Assembly (NCBI RefSeq): GCF_015319165.1 | Contig: NZ_JADIVZ010000001.1 | Span: 930,001-994,000 of the forward strand | Reading direction: 5' to 3' | DNA: 64,000 nucleotides | From: Nocardioides acrostichi | GTDB lineage: Bacteria > Actinomycetota > Actinomycetes > Propionibacteriales > Nocardioidaceae | Shown here: positions 51,580 through 61,231 of the stretch, piece after piece | Layout of the letters: each line of letters opens with the position of its first letter | How positions within the stretch are numbered: the stretch's first letter is position 1 | Position numbers and translations under genes: made by a program | Notes under the pieces: generated by a model | Databases searched by the model: none | Seen by the model: only the letters and a program-made list of their open reading frames with translations | Told to the model about the DNA's origin: nothing

Positions 51580-52425
51580 ATGGCAGACCCGACCTTCGGC
51601 CCGCTTCTCACGGCCTCCGACCTGCGCGACCGCGTGGCGGCACGGGCGGTGACGTTGCTCGACGTCCGCTACCGGCTGGGGGCCCCGCCCGAGTCGACCG
51701 GGCGTACCGCCTTCGCGGCCGGTCACATCCCCGGTGCCGCGTACGTCGACCTCGACACCACGCTGGCCGCGGAGCCGGGCGTCGGTGGGCGACACCCGCT
51801 GCCCTCGCCCGACACCTTCCTCGCCGGCATGCGCGCCGCGGGCGTGGACCGCGATCGACCGGTCGTGGTCTACGACGACTGGTCTGGGCACGCCGCCGCG
51901 CGCGCCTGGTGGCTGCTGCGGCACTACGGACACCGCGACGTGCGCCTGCTCGACGGCGGTTGGACGGCATGGCAGGCTCTCGGCGGCACGGTCGAGCGCG
52001 GCGAGGCGCCGGTCACCGCCGGGGACTTCGACGGTGCACCCGGCGCCATGCCGGTCGTCGAGGCGGACGACGTGTCGCGCGTCGGCGTGCTCGTCGACGC
52101 CCGCGCGGGGGAGCGGTACCGCGGTGAGGTGGAGCCCGTCGATCCGGTGGCGGGGCACATCCCCGGTGCGGTGAGCGTGCCGACCTCGGCGAACCTGCGC
52201 CCCGACGGCACCTTCCGTGACCAAGGCGAACTGCGCGAGCTGTACGCCGGCGTCGGGGCTACCCCGCAGAGCGACGTGGCGGTCTACTGCGGGTCCGGCG
52301 TCACGGCGTGCCACGACCTGGTCGCACTCGAGGTGGCCGGCGTGCGAGGTGCGCTCTACCCCGGCTCGTGGAGCGGTTGGATCACCGATGCTGCGCGACC
52401 CGTGGCTACCAGTGGATGCCCTTGA
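51580..52425 (+). CDS. Two-domain sulfurtransferase (thiosulfate/3-mercaptopyruvate type)
   Basis: A 281-aa protein of two rhodanese domains. The first (residues 1-130) is non-catalytic with DVRYRLG and DGGWTAWQALGG. The second has the active loop CGSGVTA, which is closer to the CG(S/T)G(V)TA loop of mercaptopyruvate sulfurtransferases than to CRKGVT of thiosulfate sulfurtransferases. It is cytoplasmic. CAGGAT lies 6 nt before the ATG, a possible leaderless -10. It is 40 kb from the sulfur island and lies in the conserved core region, so it is likely a housekeeping enzyme. Its 3' end overlaps the convergent reductase gene by 20 bp. Confidence 0.9.
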   Translation: MADPTFGPLLTASDLRDRVAARAVTLLDVRYRLGAPPESTGRTAFAAGHIPGAAYVDLDTTLAAEPGVGGRHPLPSPDTFLAGMRAAGVDRDRPVVVYDDWSGHAAARAWWLLRHYGHRDVRLLDGGWTAWQALGGTVERGEAPVTAGDFDGAPGAMPVVEADDVSRVGVLVDARAGERYRGEVEPVDPVAGHIPGAVSVPTSANLRPDGTFRDQGELRELYAGVGATPQSDVAVYCGSGVTACHDLVALEVAGVRGALYPGSWSGWITDAARPVATSGCP

Positions 52426-54415
52426 AGATCTTGGCCAGCATGATCTGCTCCGACTCCCGGGTGCCGCCCTGCGCGGCCTGACCGCGCGCGGCGGCGCTGT
52501 CGGGGAACACGTGGTAGGCCATGTTGAGCACCCGGAACGCCAGCTTCGGTGCCACCGTGTGTGCGATCGCACCCGCGTTGCCGAGCGCGGTGTTGATCTC
52601 GTGGGGGCGCTCGACGATCGCCTTGATGACCAGGTCGGCGGCCTGGGCCGGTGAGATGGTGGGGAACTTGTCGTAGATCTTGGTCGGCGCGATCATCGGG
52701 GTGCGCACCAGCGGCATGTGGATGCCGGTGAAGGTCACGCCGTCACCGACCAGCTCGGAGGCGACGACGTTCGACCACGAGTCGAGCGCCGACTTCGAGG
52801 CGACGTAGGCGGAGAACCGCGGTGGGTTGGTCTGCACGCCGATCGAGCTGATGTTGACCACGTGGCCGCGCTTTTGGTCGCGCATCGCCGGGAGCAGACC
52901 CATCACCAGGCGGATCGCGCCGAAGTAGTTGAGCTGCATGGTGCGCTCGAAGTCGTGGAACCGGTCGTGCGAGAGCGCGAGCGACCGGCGGATCGACCGG
53001 CCGGCGTTGTTGACGACGACGTCGACCGAGGGCAGCTCGCTGATGAGCTGCTCGCACAGCGCGTCGATGGCCTCGAGGTCGGAGAGGTCGCACGGGAAGA
53101 CGTGGGCGGTGCCGCCGCGGGCCTCGATGTCGGCCTTGGTGGCCTCCAGCTTGTCCTTGCCGCGGGCCACGAGCACCGGGATGCCGCCGCACTGTGCGAC
53201 CTTGAGCGCCGTCACCTGACCGATGCCCGAGGAGGCGCCCGTGATGACGACGTGCTTGCCGGTGAGGGCGGCGACGTTGTCGGCGTCGCGGCCGGTGGAG
53301 TCGTCGAGGTGCTCCTCCCAGTAGCCCCACAGGGTGCGCGCGTAGGACTCCAGGTCGGGGACGCCGATGCCGGAGCCGGCCAGCGCCTTCTCGGTCTCAC
53401 GCGAGCTGAAGACCGAGGCGAAGTTGACGTGCCCGAGCACCTCTGCCGGCACGCCGAAGCGGCTGGTGGCAGGGTCGAGCAGCGACTGCACGAGCGTGTT
53501 CTTGGCCAGCGCCCCCACGTACGTGGAGGGGCGCAAGGCCCGCGGCACCAGGCCCAGCGGACCGGCACCCGTGACGCCGCGGTCGATGGGCGTGGCGAAC
53601 TTCGGGGATCCGGCCGCGGTGCAGAAGGTGTTGATGAGCTCGACCACCGGCTGGGGCTCGGGGTTGACCAGGTGGAAGGCGCGCCCGTCGAGGTCGGGCA
53701 CGTGCGCGATGTGGTCCATGGCGGTGGCGACGTAGTCGACGGGCACCACGTTGGTGTCGCCCAGGTCGACGCCGACCAGCGGCAGCCACGACGGCAGGGT
53801 GTCGCGCATGGCCTTCATGAGCGGGAAGAAGTAGTAGGGCCCGTCCACCTTGTCCATGGCTCCGGTCTGGGAGTCACCGACCACGATCGCCGGACGATAG
53901 ACGCGCCAGGGCCGGGTCAGCTCGGTGCGCACGATCCTCTCGGACTCGTACTTCGTGCGGTGGTACGGCGAGGGCAGCTTCTGGCCCTCGTCGAACATCG
54001 ACTCGTCGAACCGGCCGCGGTACTCGCCCGCGGCCGCCACCGACGACACCTGGTGGAAGCAGCCGACCTCGAGATCCTCCGCGAGCTCGACCGCCGCCCG
54101 GGTGCCGCCCACGTTCATCGCCTCGTTGGTGGCGTCGTCGGCGGTCATGTCGTAGATCGCCGCGAGGTGGAAGAAGTGGTCGATGCCGCCGCGGTGCTCC
54201 TCGACCCACACCGGGTCGACGCCGAGGCCCGGCTCGCCGAGGTCACCGACGACGGGGGTGACCCGGTCGCTGCCCCAACGCCGGATGAGCGCCTCCATGC
54301 GGGGCAGGGAGCCGGCGCGGCAGAGCACGAACACCTCGCCCTCGCGGTGGTCGAGCAGTTGCTCCACCAGGTGCCGTCCGATGAACCCTGTGGCACCCGT
54401 CACGAAGTACGTCAT
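52406..54415 (-). CDS. Two-domain SDR, fatty acyl-CoA reductase-like
   Basis: A 669-aa fusion of two short-chain dehydrogenase units. The first (about 1-370) is an extended SDR of the NAD_binding_4/male-sterility type with GATGFIGRHLVEQL and YHRTKYESERIV. The second (about 385-660) is a classical SDR with GASSGIGQVTALKVA, NNAGRS and YVASKSALDSW. The same order is found in M. tuberculosis Rv3391 (AcrA1) and in Marinobacter fatty acyl-CoA reductase, which reduce acyl-CoA to alcohols. A role in wax ester or fatty alcohol formation is a reasonable guess. TAACCT 6 nt before the ATG suggests leaderless translation. Confidence 0.88.
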   Translation of the reverse strand: MTYFVTGATGFIGRHLVEQLLDHREGEVFVLCRAGSLPRMEALIRRWGSDRVTPVVGDLGEPGLGVDPVWVEEHRGGIDHFFHLAAIYDMTADDATNEAMNVGGTRAAVELAEDLEVGCFHQVSSVAAAGEYRGRFDESMFDEGQKLPSPYHRTKYESERIVRTELTRPWRVYRPAIVVGDSQTGAMDKVDGPYYFFPLMKAMRDTLPSWLPLVGVDLGDTNVVPVDYVATAMDHIAHVPDLDGRAFHLVNPEPQPVVELINTFCTAAGSPKFATPIDRGVTGAGPLGLVPRALRPSTYVGALAKNTLVQSLLDPATSRFGVPAEVLGHVNFASVFSSRETEKALAGSGIGVPDLESYARTLWGYWEEHLDDSTGRDADNVAALTGKHVVITGASSGIGQVTALKVAQCGGIPVLVARGKDKLEATKADIEARGGTAHVFPCDLSDLEAIDALCEQLISELPSVDVVVNNAGRSIRRSLALSHDRFHDFERTMQLNYFGAIRLVMGLLPAMRDQKRGHVVNISSIGVQTNPPRFSAYVASKSALDSWSNVVASELVGDGVTFTGIHMPLVRTPMIAPTKIYDKFPTISPAQAADLVIKAIVERPHEINTALGNAGAIAHTVAPKLAFRVLNMAYHVFPDSAAARGQAAQGGTRESEQIMLAKIFKGIHW

Positions 54416-54421
54416 GGGCGG

Positions 54422-54427
54422 AGGTTA
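54422..54427 (-). promoter_or_regulatory. -10 hexamer TAACCT of leaderless SDR gene
   Basis: On the minus strand TAACCT ends 6 nt before the ATG at 54415. No Shine-Dalgarno sequence is present. Confidence 0.5.
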
Positions 54428-54476
54428 CCCGTCAGAAGCATCGGAGGGGAGGGAGCGAACGGGCCGGTCCAGGGGG

Positions 54477-55421
54477 CTAGTCCTTGGACCCGCCGAACAT
54501 GATCTCGTCCCAGCTGGGCACCGAGGCGCGACCACGGCTCTTGCGCACCGGACGACGGGCGGCCGGCGCCTCGACCTGCGGCTCCTCCGAGACCGGATCC
54601 TCGGACCGGTCGGAGGCCTCGGTGTCCGTCTCGGTGGTGGCTGCGGCGGCCGGGTCGACGGGGGTGGCGTCGGCGCCCGGCTCGGGCTCGGGTGCCGGCT
54701 CGAGGAAGGCCTCGAGCGGAGCGTCGGCACCGAGCGACTCCTCGAAGGTCAGCTGCTCGGCGACCGGCTGCTCCGGAGTGGGGTCGGTGGCCGCCGCGCG
54801 GCGCTGCCGCACCTGGGCGAGATCGTCGTGCGGGGCTGGCGCCGGGGCCGCCACCTGCTCGCCGACGAGCCAGCGCGCGTCGTCTTCGTCGGCCAGGGCG
54901 TAGTTGCCGGGGACGTCGAAGGTGAACCGCGCGGTGCCGGTGCGCTCGGGGGTACTGAACCCTGCGACGACCTCCCAGCGGCCGTCGTCACGGCGCCAGG
55001 CGTCCCACTCCACGGACTCCGCCGCGGCGTGCAGACTGCGCAGATGGGTGGCCACCGCCTCGCCCAACACGCGCGCTCCCTCGCCGGACCGTCGGCGCAA
55101 CGACCCCTTCTGCGCCCGCTCGGCCATGTGCTCGCGTTCGGCGAGCACGGGGCCGGCGTACGGCATGATCTTCTCGACCGTGGTTCCAGCGGCCTCGGCC
55201 ACCGACTCCGGGCTCTCCCCGCCGCGGATGCGGGTCTGGATGTCGCGGGGGCGCAGGGCGCTGCTCATGGTCATCTCCACCTGTCCGAGTCGTGAGGTCT
55301 CGCCCCGGCAGGCGGCACGCAGCCGCGCGTCGAGGTCGAGGGTGAACTCCCCGCCTGCGTCGCTGACCAGCAGCAGTCGCGAGCCGTCGTCGCTCACGCC
55401 CGCGAGGGTCAGGTGCGCCAC
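54477..55421 (-). CDS. sepH: Septation protein SepH (DUF3071)
   Basis: FtsZ-binding regulator of septum formation in actinobacteria, 314 aa. The N-terminal DUF3071 domain (about 1-170) contains LRPRDIQTRIRGGESPESVAEAAG, a helix-turn-helix-like part, shown here as PRDIQTRIRGGESPESVAEA. The second half is long, acidic and Pro/Ala/Glu-rich, and the C-terminus ends in the conserved basic segment RRPVRKSRGRASVPSWDEIM (in S. venezuelae SepH this type of tail matters for FtsZ). GTG at 55421 is 9 nt from AGGAGG, whereas GTG at 55430 abuts it. It diverges from the TRIC-like gene. Confidence 0.93.
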   Translation of the reverse strand: MAHLTLAGVSDDGSRLLLVSDAGGEFTLDLDARLRAACRGETSRLGQVEMTMSSALRPRDIQTRIRGGESPESVAEAAGTTVEKIMPYAGPVLAEREHMAERAQKGSLRRRSGEGARVLGEAVATHLRSLHAAAESVEWDAWRRDDGRWEVVAGFSTPERTGTARFTFDVPGNYALADEDDARWLVGEQVAAPAPAPHDDLAQVRQRRAAATDPTPEQPVAEQLTFEESLGADAPLEAFLEPAPEPEPGADATPVDPAAAATTETDTEASDRSEDPVSEEPQVEAPAARRPVRKSRGRASVPSWDEIMFGGSKD

Positions 55422-55534
55422 GGTGCTCACCCTCCTGGCTTGTCGTCCAGCCTGCTCACGTCGGGGTCGTGCGTAGGCCCCGAACCTTGTCGGTCGAGCC
55501 TACGTCAGCATGGGCTCCGGCCCGCGGACCTCGG

Positions 55535-55540
55535 TAGCGT
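55535..55540 (+). promoter_or_regulatory. -10 hexamer TAGCGT of leaderless TRIC-like gene
   Basis: TAGCGT ends 8 nt before the GTG at 55549. It excludes the upstream in-frame ATG at 55510 from the transcript. Confidence 0.5.
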
Positions 55541-55548
55541 GCTGCTGC

Positions 55549-56184
55549 GTGGCGTCCCCTCACCTGACCGGCCTGCTGGTCGTGCTCGACCTCGTCGGCA
55601 TCTTCGTGTTCGCGCTGTCGGGCGCCCTCGTGGCGGTGCGCAAGGAGCTCGACGTGTTCGGCGTCTTGGTGCTGGCCGGTGTCACGGGCCTCGGTGGCGG
55701 CTTCGTGCGTGACGTGCTGATCGGTGCCACCCCGCCGTCCGCCCTCAGCGACTGGCGCTACCTGCTGGTGCCGGTGGCCGCCGGTCTGGTGACGTTCCTC
55801 TACCACCCCGCCCTCGGCCGGATGGAGCGCCTGGTGGCGGTCTTCGACGCCTGCGGCCTCGCGGCGTTCTGCGTGGCCGGGGCGCTCAAGGCGGTCGACT
55901 ACGGACTGGGACCGCTGCCGGCGGCGCTGCTCGGCATGGTGACGGGCATCGGCGGCGGCATGGTGCGCGACGTCCTGGCGGGCCGGGTGCCGGTGATCTT
56001 CCGGGGTGAGCTGTACGCCACCCCGGCGCTGGCCGGTGCCGTGGTGGCGGTGCTGGGGCAGCGCTACGGGCTGCCGCTCGTGCCCGTGGCCCTCGTCGGG
56101 GCAGCGGTGTGCCTGGTCTGGCGACTGCTGGCCCTCAGGCGGGGCTGGCAGGCGCCCGTGGCGCGGCTCCGCACGGGCGGGTGA
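55549..56184 (+). CDS. TRIC/UPF0126 family cation channel-like membrane protein
   Basis: A 211-aa protein with seven hydrophobic segments in two repeats of three plus one. The glycine hinges GLGGGFVRDVLIG and GIGGGMVRDVLAG in helices 2 and 5 are the hallmark of prokaryotic TRIC channels, formerly UPF0126/YicG. Bacterial and archaeal TRIC proteins conduct monovalent cations; their physiological role in bacteria is not firm. The GTG start was chosen from the position of TAGCGT. Confidence 0.9.
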   Translation: MASPHLTGLLVVLDLVGIFVFALSGALVAVRKELDVFGVLVLAGVTGLGGGFVRDVLIGATPPSALSDWRYLLVPVAAGLVTFLYHPALGRMERLVAVFDACGLAAFCVAGALKAVDYGLGPLPAALLGMVTGIGGGMVRDVLAGRVPVIFRGELYATPALAGAVVAVLGQRYGLPLVPVALVGAAVCLVWRLLALRRGWQAPVARLRTGG

Positions 56185-56245
56185 GGTGCTGCTCTCCTGC
56201 GCCCCGGAACCTGTGAAAGGGCCTGCCACCCGCGGGGGATTCTCC

Positions 56246-56251
56246 TAGACT
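56246..56251 (+). promoter_or_regulatory. -10 hexamer TAGACT of leaderless kinase-like gene
   Basis: TAGACT ends 7 nt before the GTG at 56259. Confidence 0.55.
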
Positions 56252-56258
56252 CGCTCAG

Positions 56259-57908
56259 GTGTCACCTGGGGATGTCGACCGCGCCCCGGTCCAGGGGGTG
56301 TTGGCACTCGAGCGCGTGTTCGTCGACGCGTGGAGCAACGAAGCCGTCTTGACGACGCTGCGAGAGGTGTCGCGTGGCGCGGTGGAGCTGGGCGGCACCG
56401 CCTGGTGCGCCGTCGCGGCGATGGAGAACCTCGACGACATCCGCTTCGTCAGCGGGTGGGGCGACCCCGAGGTGGTGGAGACACTGATCGGCACGACGCT
56501 CTCCGCGTCCGGCGTCATCTCCTACATGAGACGCGCCGAGCGGGTCGGCAGCGCCATGTGGCGCCTGCGCGCCGAAGACGTGCCGCCCGACCTCTGGGCT
56601 GGCGTCGGGCGGGCCGACGACCTCATCCTCGCCTCCGCGCGCGACGCCCGCGGCGGACTCATGGGGGCGCTGGTGTGCGCACACCCGTCGGCGTCGCCCC
56701 ACCCCGAGGGCCGCGAGCTCACGGCCCTCGATGCCTGCGTGCGCCAACTGGGTGCGGCCATGTCGGCCGCGCTGCAAGGCGCGCACGACCGGCATGCCCT
56801 CGAAGCTCTCTCCACCGGTGAGCGCGAGCTGTGGGAACGGGTACAGCAGGGCCTCACCTGGGAGGTCGTGCTGCCCACCGTGCTCGACGCCCTCGACGCC
56901 GACGACGCCTGGGCCGTCGTCGACTGGCCCCAGCCGCACCAGCACGTGGCCAGTCGCACCGAGATGCCGCCCTCGGCCCTGGACGCCGGCATCGCGGCCG
57001 AGGTACTGGCACACGCACCCGACCTCGCCCCGACCGTGCGCGAGGAGCTGGCACGGATCGCCCGCTCCCGCGGTGGTGGTCATCTGCGCCTGGTGCCGCT
57101 CGTGACCGGTGGCCACCAACTGGGAGTGCTGCTGGCGCGCACCCACCCCGAGGCCTCGGGGGCCGCCGGCACGGGATCGCTCGTCACCGACGCCAACGCC
57201 GCGCGGATCGGGAGCGCCGCCGCGCGCGCGGTGCTGTACTCGGCCGAGATCGCCGAGCTGGCCCGGGTGCACGACTACGCGGTCGAGGTGGCGGCGATGG
57301 TCGGGCACGACCTGCGCACACCCGTGGCCATCGCGGCCGCGAACCTCGAGCTGCTCGACGCCGAGGCGCGCGCCGATCCCGGCGCCAGCCGCCCCGGTCT
57401 CGACGGCCTCCAACGCGGTGTCGACCGGCTCACCCGCCTCGTCGACGACATGGCCTTCGCCTCCTCGATGCTGCGCCGTGACGGCAGTGACCGCGCCGGC
57501 CAAGTCGACATCGACTCGCTACTCGACCAGATCCTCGCGTCGGTCTCGCCGAGCGCCGCGCGCCGCGGCGTCCTGCTGGAGCGGCGACGGCTGTCGTCCG
57601 AGCCGTGCGTGGTGACCGGGCACACCTTGCAACTCGACCGCGTGTTCGGCGAGATGCTGCTCGCTGCCGTCGCGACCAGCGACCGCTCGGTCACGGTGAC
57701 GACCGAGGTCACCGACGCCGAGGCGGTCGTCGCGGTGGAGGTGTCGATGGCGCACGTGAGCACCCGGACGAAGAACATCAGCCGCATGGTCGAGCTCGTG
57801 GTCTCACACCATCGCGGCACCCTGGCCCAGGAGCGATACGAGGGCGGTGGCCGGGCCGTCATCCGGTTCGCACACGCGGCCTGCGAGGGTGAGCCCGCCC
57901 GTTCCTAG
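56259..57908 (+). CDS. GAF-domain histidine kinase-like protein with degenerate ATPase domain
   Basis: A 549-aa cytoplasmic protein. Residues about 15-165 and 185-325 look like two GAF domains (one starts [20 protein letters not shown]; the second [18 protein letters not shown]). The dimerisation/phospho-acceptor helix carries [20 protein letters not shown] with His350. The following 200 residues lie where the HATPase_c domain should be, but I see no N-box asparagine and no DxGxG or GxGLG box; only [14 protein letters not shown] resembles the final strand. It may therefore sense and not phosphorylate. No response regulator gene is adjacent. The stop codon TAG is part of the hemH -10. Confidence 0.75.
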   Translation: MSPGDVDRAPVQGVLALERVFVDAWSNEAVLTTLREVSRGAVELGGTAWCAVAAMENLDDIRFVSGWGDPEVVETLIGTTLSASGVISYMRRAERVGSAMWRLRAEDVPPDLWAGVGRADDLILASARDARGGLMGALVCAHPSASPHPEGRELTALDACVRQLGAAMSAALQGAHDRHALEALSTGERELWERVQQGLTWEVVLPTVLDALDADDAWAVVDWPQPHQHVASRTEMPPSALDAGIAAEVLAHAPDLAPTVREELARIARSRGGGHLRLVPLVTGGHQLGVLLARTHPEASGAAGTGSLVTDANAARIGSAAARAVLYSAEIAELARVHDYAVEVAAMVGHDLRTPVAIAAANLELLDAEARADPGASRPGLDGLQRGVDRLTRLVDDMAFASSMLRRDGSDRAGQVDIDSLLDQILASVSPSAARRGVLLERRRLSSEPCVVTGHTLQLDRVFGEMLLAAVATSDRSVTVTTEVTDAEAVVAVEVSMAHVSTRTKNISRMVELVVSHHRGTLAQERYEGGGRAVIRFAHAACEGEPARS

Positions 57909-57911
57909 GAT
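57906..57911 (+). promoter_or_regulatory. -10 hexamer TAGGAT of hemH, overlapping the upstream stop codon
   Basis: TAGGAT ends 7 nt before the hemH ATG and its TAG is the stop codon of the kinase-like gene, the same arrangement as dinB/ptrB. Confidence 0.55.
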
Positions 57912-57918
57912 GAGGGCC

Positions 57919-59058
57919 ATGGCGACCCCCGATGTTCGGCCCTACGACGCGCTGCTCCTGGTCTCGTTCGGCGGGCCCGAGGGCCCCGACGACGTCCTCC
58001 CGTTCCTCGAGAACGTCACTCGCGGGCGCGGCATCCCGCGCGAGCGACTGGAGGAGGTGGGCGAGCACTACCACCTCTTCGGCGGGCGCTCGCCGATCAA
58101 CGACCAGTGCCGGGCGCTGCTGGCCGAGATCCGCCACGATCTCGAAGGCGCGGGCATCGACCTGCCGGTCTACTGGGGCAACCGCAACTGGGATCCCTAC
58201 CTGGCCGGCACCGTGGCGCAGATGGCCGAGGACGGCGTCACGCGCGCCGCCTGCTTCGTCACCAGCGCCTACAGCTCGTGGTCGAGCTGCCGGCAGTACC
58301 GCGAGAACCTCTACGACGCCTTGGCACCGCTCGGCGGCGACGCCGGCCCAGCAGCCGCCCCGCTGCGGCTGGACAAGCTGCGCCATTACTTCAACCACCC
58401 CGGGTTCGTCGAGCCCGTGAGCGATGCGGTGCTGGCCGCGCTCCAGCAGCTGCCCGAGGCGGTGCGTGAGGCCGCCCGACTGGTCTTCGTCACGCACTCG
58501 ATCCCGACCTCGATGAGCGCCACCAGCGGTGATCCGGGGCGCGAGTGGGAGCAGGGCAGCGGGTACGTCGCCCAGCATCTCGACATCGCCCGCGCGGTGA
58601 GCGCCAAGGTCGCGGCCGAGACCGGCGTCGATCACCGGCACGACCTCGTCTACTGCTCCCGCTCCGGACCGCCGCAGGTGCCGTGGCTCGAGCCCGACGT
58701 GAACGACCATCTCGAGCAGCTCGCCACCTCGGGCACCGAGTCGGTCGTGATCGTGCCGGTGGGCTTCGTCTCCGACCACATGGAGGTCGTGTACGACCTC
58801 GACACCGAGGCGCTGGAGACCTGCGAGCGCGTCGGCCTCCCGGCGGCCCGGGCGGCCACGGCGGGCACCGACCCCCGCTTCGTCGCCATGGTGCGCGACC
58901 TGCTGCTGGAGCGTGCGGCGGTCGAGCGGGGCGAGGAGGTGGCCCGGGTGGCCGAGGGCGAGATCGGGGCACTCTGGGACGTCTGCCCAGTCGACTGTTG
59001 CGCCAACCCGCGAGCCGAGGGCGGGCAGCGGCCCGCGCTGTGCGGGCGCGACGCGTGA
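57919..59058 (+). CDS. hemH: Coproporphyrin ferrochelatase (HemH/CpfC) with [2Fe-2S] site
   Basis: Inserts ferrous iron into coproporphyrin III in the Gram-positive haem pathway, 379 aa. The start region [24 protein letters not shown] is typical (core [18 protein letters not shown]). The iron-binding histidine is in [11 protein letters not shown], and the C-terminal tail has [10 protein letters not shown] and a final Cys that, with an earlier Cys, ligate the [2Fe-2S] cluster known in actinobacterial enzymes. The start is the third in-frame ATG, given by the -10 position. It overlaps the next gene by 4 nt. Confidence 0.95.
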   Translation: MATPDVRPYDALLLVSFGGPEGPDDVLPFLENVTRGRGIPRERLEEVGEHYHLFGGRSPINDQCRALLAEIRHDLEGAGIDLPVYWGNRNWDPYLAGTVAQMAEDGVTRAACFVTSAYSSWSSCRQYRENLYDALAPLGGDAGPAAAPLRLDKLRHYFNHPGFVEPVSDAVLAALQQLPEAVREAARLVFVTHSIPTSMSATSGDPGREWEQGSGYVAQHLDIARAVSAKVAAETGVDHRHDLVYCSRSGPPQVPWLEPDVNDHLEQLATSGTESVVIVPVGFVSDHMEVVYDLDTEALETCERVGLPAARAATAGTDPRFVAMVRDLLLERAAVERGEEVARVAEGEIGALWDVCPVDCCANPRAEGGQRPALCGRDA

Positions 59059-59897
59059 CCGGCCCCGCACCCGATCCACAGAACCTGCTCGACCTCGCGC
59101 TCGAGGTGGCCCGCGAGGCCGGCGCGCTGGTGCGCTCCCGCCGTGAGGGCGTCGTGGCGGTGGCGGCCACCAAGAGCAGTGCCACCGACGTCGTCACCGA
59201 GGCCGACCGCGCCAGTGAGCGGTTGATCCGGGAGCGGCTACGGGCCGCGCGACCCGACGACGCGCTGCTGGGTGAGGAGGGCGACGACGAGCCGGGCACC
59301 TCCGGGGTGCGTTGGGTCGTCGACCCGATCGACGGCACCGTCAACTTCCTCTACGGCCTCCCGCAGTACGCGGTGTCGATCGCGGCCCAGACGCGGGCGT
59401 CTGCGCCGACGTCGGGGGACGAGGGGTGGACGACGATCGCCGGCGTCGTGCTCGACGTCGCCCACGACGTGGCGTGGGCGGGACTGCGCGGACCGGGCGG
59501 ACCCGTCTCGACCCGCGACGGCGTGCGACTGCGCGTCGCCGAGGAGCCGCGTCCGCTGGGTCAGTTGCTGGTGGGCACCGGGTTCTCCTACGACAGCGAC
59601 GTGCGGGCGCGGCAGGGCGCCGCCGTCGCGGCGCTGCTGCCGCGGGTGCGCGACATCCGGCGGTTGGGTTCGTGTGCCCTCGACGTGTGCCTGGTCGCCG
59701 CCGGCGCGTTGGACGGTTACGTCGAGGAGGGCGTCAACCTCTGGGACCACGCCGCTGCCACACTCGTGGCCGAGGGGGCCGGAGCGAGGTGGCGACTGCG
59801 CCGCGGGGCGTCGGGTCGTGACCTGCTCGTGTGTGCTCCTGCTCACACGATCGACGCGCTCCAGACGGCCGCCGAGAACGCCGGATTCACGGGCTGA
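59055..59897 (+). CDS. Inositol monophosphatase family phosphatase
   Basis: A 280-aa Mg-dependent phosphatase. Motifs are [21 protein letters not shown], the metal-binding [14 protein letters not shown] and, near the C-terminus, [17 protein letters not shown]. It could dephosphorylate inositol-1-phosphate for mycothiol and phosphatidylinositol synthesis, as SuhB-type proteins do in mycobacteria; histidinol phosphate is another substrate in this family. The GTG start overlaps the hemH stop (GTGA), so the two are coupled. Confidence 0.9.
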   Translation: MTGPAPDPQNLLDLALEVAREAGALVRSRREGVVAVAATKSSATDVVTEADRASERLIRERLRAARPDDALLGEEGDDEPGTSGVRWVVDPIDGTVNFLYGLPQYAVSIAAQTRASAPTSGDEGWTTIAGVVLDVAHDVAWAGLRGPGGPVSTRDGVRLRVAEEPRPLGQLLVGTGFSYDSDVRARQGAAVAALLPRVRDIRRLGSCALDVCLVAAGALDGYVEEGVNLWDHAAATLVAEGAGARWRLRRGASGRDLLVCAPAHTIDALQTAAENAGFTG

Positions 59898-60094
59898 GCA
59901 GGCACTTTCCGCACCGCCGATTGGATCGGTCGAACCCGGAATACGCAGCGAGGGGGTGGTGTTCGTCTGCTGCCGCCGGAGGCGGTGTACACGGCTCGGG
60001 ATCCATGGTGCACACTGTGGCGCCGACCAGCAGTTCACCCGTCGGGGGTGGACCGGTCCACCGAGCCAGACGACGTGAAAGAGGGGAGTGAACG

Positions 60095-60385
60095 ATGGCG
60101 ACCGACTACGACGCACCGCGCAAGAACGATGACGACTCCAGTGAGGAGAGCATCGAGGAGCTGAAGGCGCGCCGGCACGACAAGAACTCGGGCAAGGTCG
60201 ACGAGGACGAGGTCGAGGCTGCAGAGTCCTTCGAGCTCCCCGGAGCCGACCTCTCCCACGAAGAGCTCGCCGTCGAGGTCAAGCCCAAGCAGTCCGACGA
60301 GTTCACCTGCATGAGCTGCTTCCTCGTGCACCACCGCTCGGCGCTCGCCGACGCCAAGAAGCTCATCTGCGTCGACTGCGCCTGA
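60095..60385 (+). CDS. DUF4193 protein, small zinc-ribbon-like
   Basis: A 96-aa protein conserved across actinobacteria. The N-terminal 60 residues are highly charged and probably disordered; the C-terminal 30 contain CMSCFLVHHRSALA and CVDCA, two CxxC pairs that may hold a zinc ion. GAGGGGAG lies before the ATG. The upstream 197-bp gap is AT-richer than average and should hold its promoter. In mycobacteria the homologue (Rv2699c) sits in the same block near dut and suhB. Function unknown. Confidence 0.9.
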   Translation: MATDYDAPRKNDDDSSEESIEELKARRHDKNSGKVDEDEVEAAESFELPGADLSHEELAVEVKPKQSDEFTCMSCFLVHHRSALADAKKLICVDCA

Positions 60386-60399
60386 GCATCACCGACGGG

Positions 60400-60708
60400 C
60401 TACTTGCCGTCCTTCTGCAAGGCGGGCGGCAGGTGGCCTGTCGACTTGACGAAGTACTCCGCGGCCCGGCGCTGGGCGATCATCCGCGCCAGCGCCACGC
60501 CGGCGCCGGTCGCCATGGCCCACGACACGGCCTCCCACATCTCGACGTCGGGGTCGGCCGGGTTGTCGGGCGGGTTGCGCTTGGTGGCGGTCTTCCAGCC
60601 GGTGTTCAGCGCCTTGCGCGCGACCGCGGCCGCGCCGAGGGCCGAGACCAACGACATCGCCGACCAGACCTTCGCGCCGCCCTGACCGGGAGCCTTGTTC
60701 TTCGCCAT
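60400..60708 (-). CDS. DUF4235 membrane-associated protein
   Basis: A 102-aa protein with two hydrophobic stretches (WSAMSLVSALGAAAVARKAL and AVSWAMATGAGVALARMIAQ), the DUF4235 layout. The C-terminus AAEYFVKSTGHLPPAL is conserved in that family. The start lies 6 nt after TAGGGT, implying a leaderless mRNA. It is convergent with DUF4193, only 14 bp apart. Function unknown. Confidence 0.88.
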   Translation of the reverse strand: MAKNKAPGQGGAKVWSAMSLVSALGAAAVARKALNTGWKTATKRNPPDNPADPDVEMWEAVSWAMATGAGVALARMIAQRRAAEYFVKSTGHLPPALQKDGK

Positions 60709-60714
60709 GGCTCG

Positions 60715-60720
60715 ACCCTA
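60715..60720 (-). promoter_or_regulatory. -10 hexamer TAGGGT of leaderless DUF4235 gene
   Basis: On the minus strand TAGGGT ends 6 nt before the ATG at 60708. Confidence 0.5.
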
Positions 60721-60732
60721 GATCATGGCCCG

Positions 60733-61188
60733 TCAGGTGTTGGCGCGCAGCGCCTCGACGATCGCCTGCGGGCGGCGTGAGCTGATCAGCCAGTAGGGCG
60801 CCGGGTCGGCGGGGTCCGCGATCTCCACCATCAGGGCGCGCTTGCGGTAGGGCCGCAGCAGCAAGAAGGCGCGGGCGTCGGCCTCGACGCCGGCGGCACG
60901 GCGTGCGGCGTCCTCGTCGAGTGCCGTGGCCTCGCCGAGATGGCGCACCTCGATCTGCGCGCGCCCGGCGTGGAGCACGCCGTCGGAGAGGGTCACGGCC
61001 GCGGAGCCGTAGCTGAGGAACAGCAGCGCCATGAGGCCGAGGGCGGCCGCCGTGAGCACCCAGGCGAGCGGTCCGGGTACCGCCACGACCATGGCCAGCC
61101 AGAGGCTGGCGACGAGCATCGTGCCCTGGACCCACCATCGCAGCGGCACCCAGAGCCGCTCGTGGTACGCGGGGGTCGACGACGGCAC
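60733..61188 (-). CDS. DUF3093 membrane protein
   Basis: About 151 aa with two adjacent membrane segments (residues about 20-65) and a cytoplasmic C-terminal domain ending in [20 protein letters not shown], which is typical of DUF3093 (core [16 protein letters not shown]). GTG at 61188 lies 9 nt from GGGAGG; ATG at 61197 abuts it but is possible. It diverges from dut with about 40 bp between, an arrangement conserved in actinobacteria. Function unknown. Confidence 0.88.
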   Translation of the reverse strand: MPSSTPAYHERLWVPLRWWVQGTMLVASLWLAMVVAVPGPLAWVLTAAALGLMALLFLSYGSAAVTLSDGVLHAGRAQIEVRHLGEATALDEDAARRAAGVEADARAFLLLRPYRKRALMVEIADPADPAPYWLISSRRPQAIVEALRANT

Positions 61189-61218
61189 GGGCGGCATCCT
61201 CCCACCCCCGGCGGGGCG

Positions 61219-61224
61219 TAGCGT
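61219..61224 (+). promoter_or_regulatory. -10 hexamer TAGCGT of leaderless dut
   Basis: TAGCGT ends 7 nt before the dut GTG; no Shine-Dalgarno sequence is present. Confidence 0.55.
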
Positions 61225-61231
61225 TGCCCGG

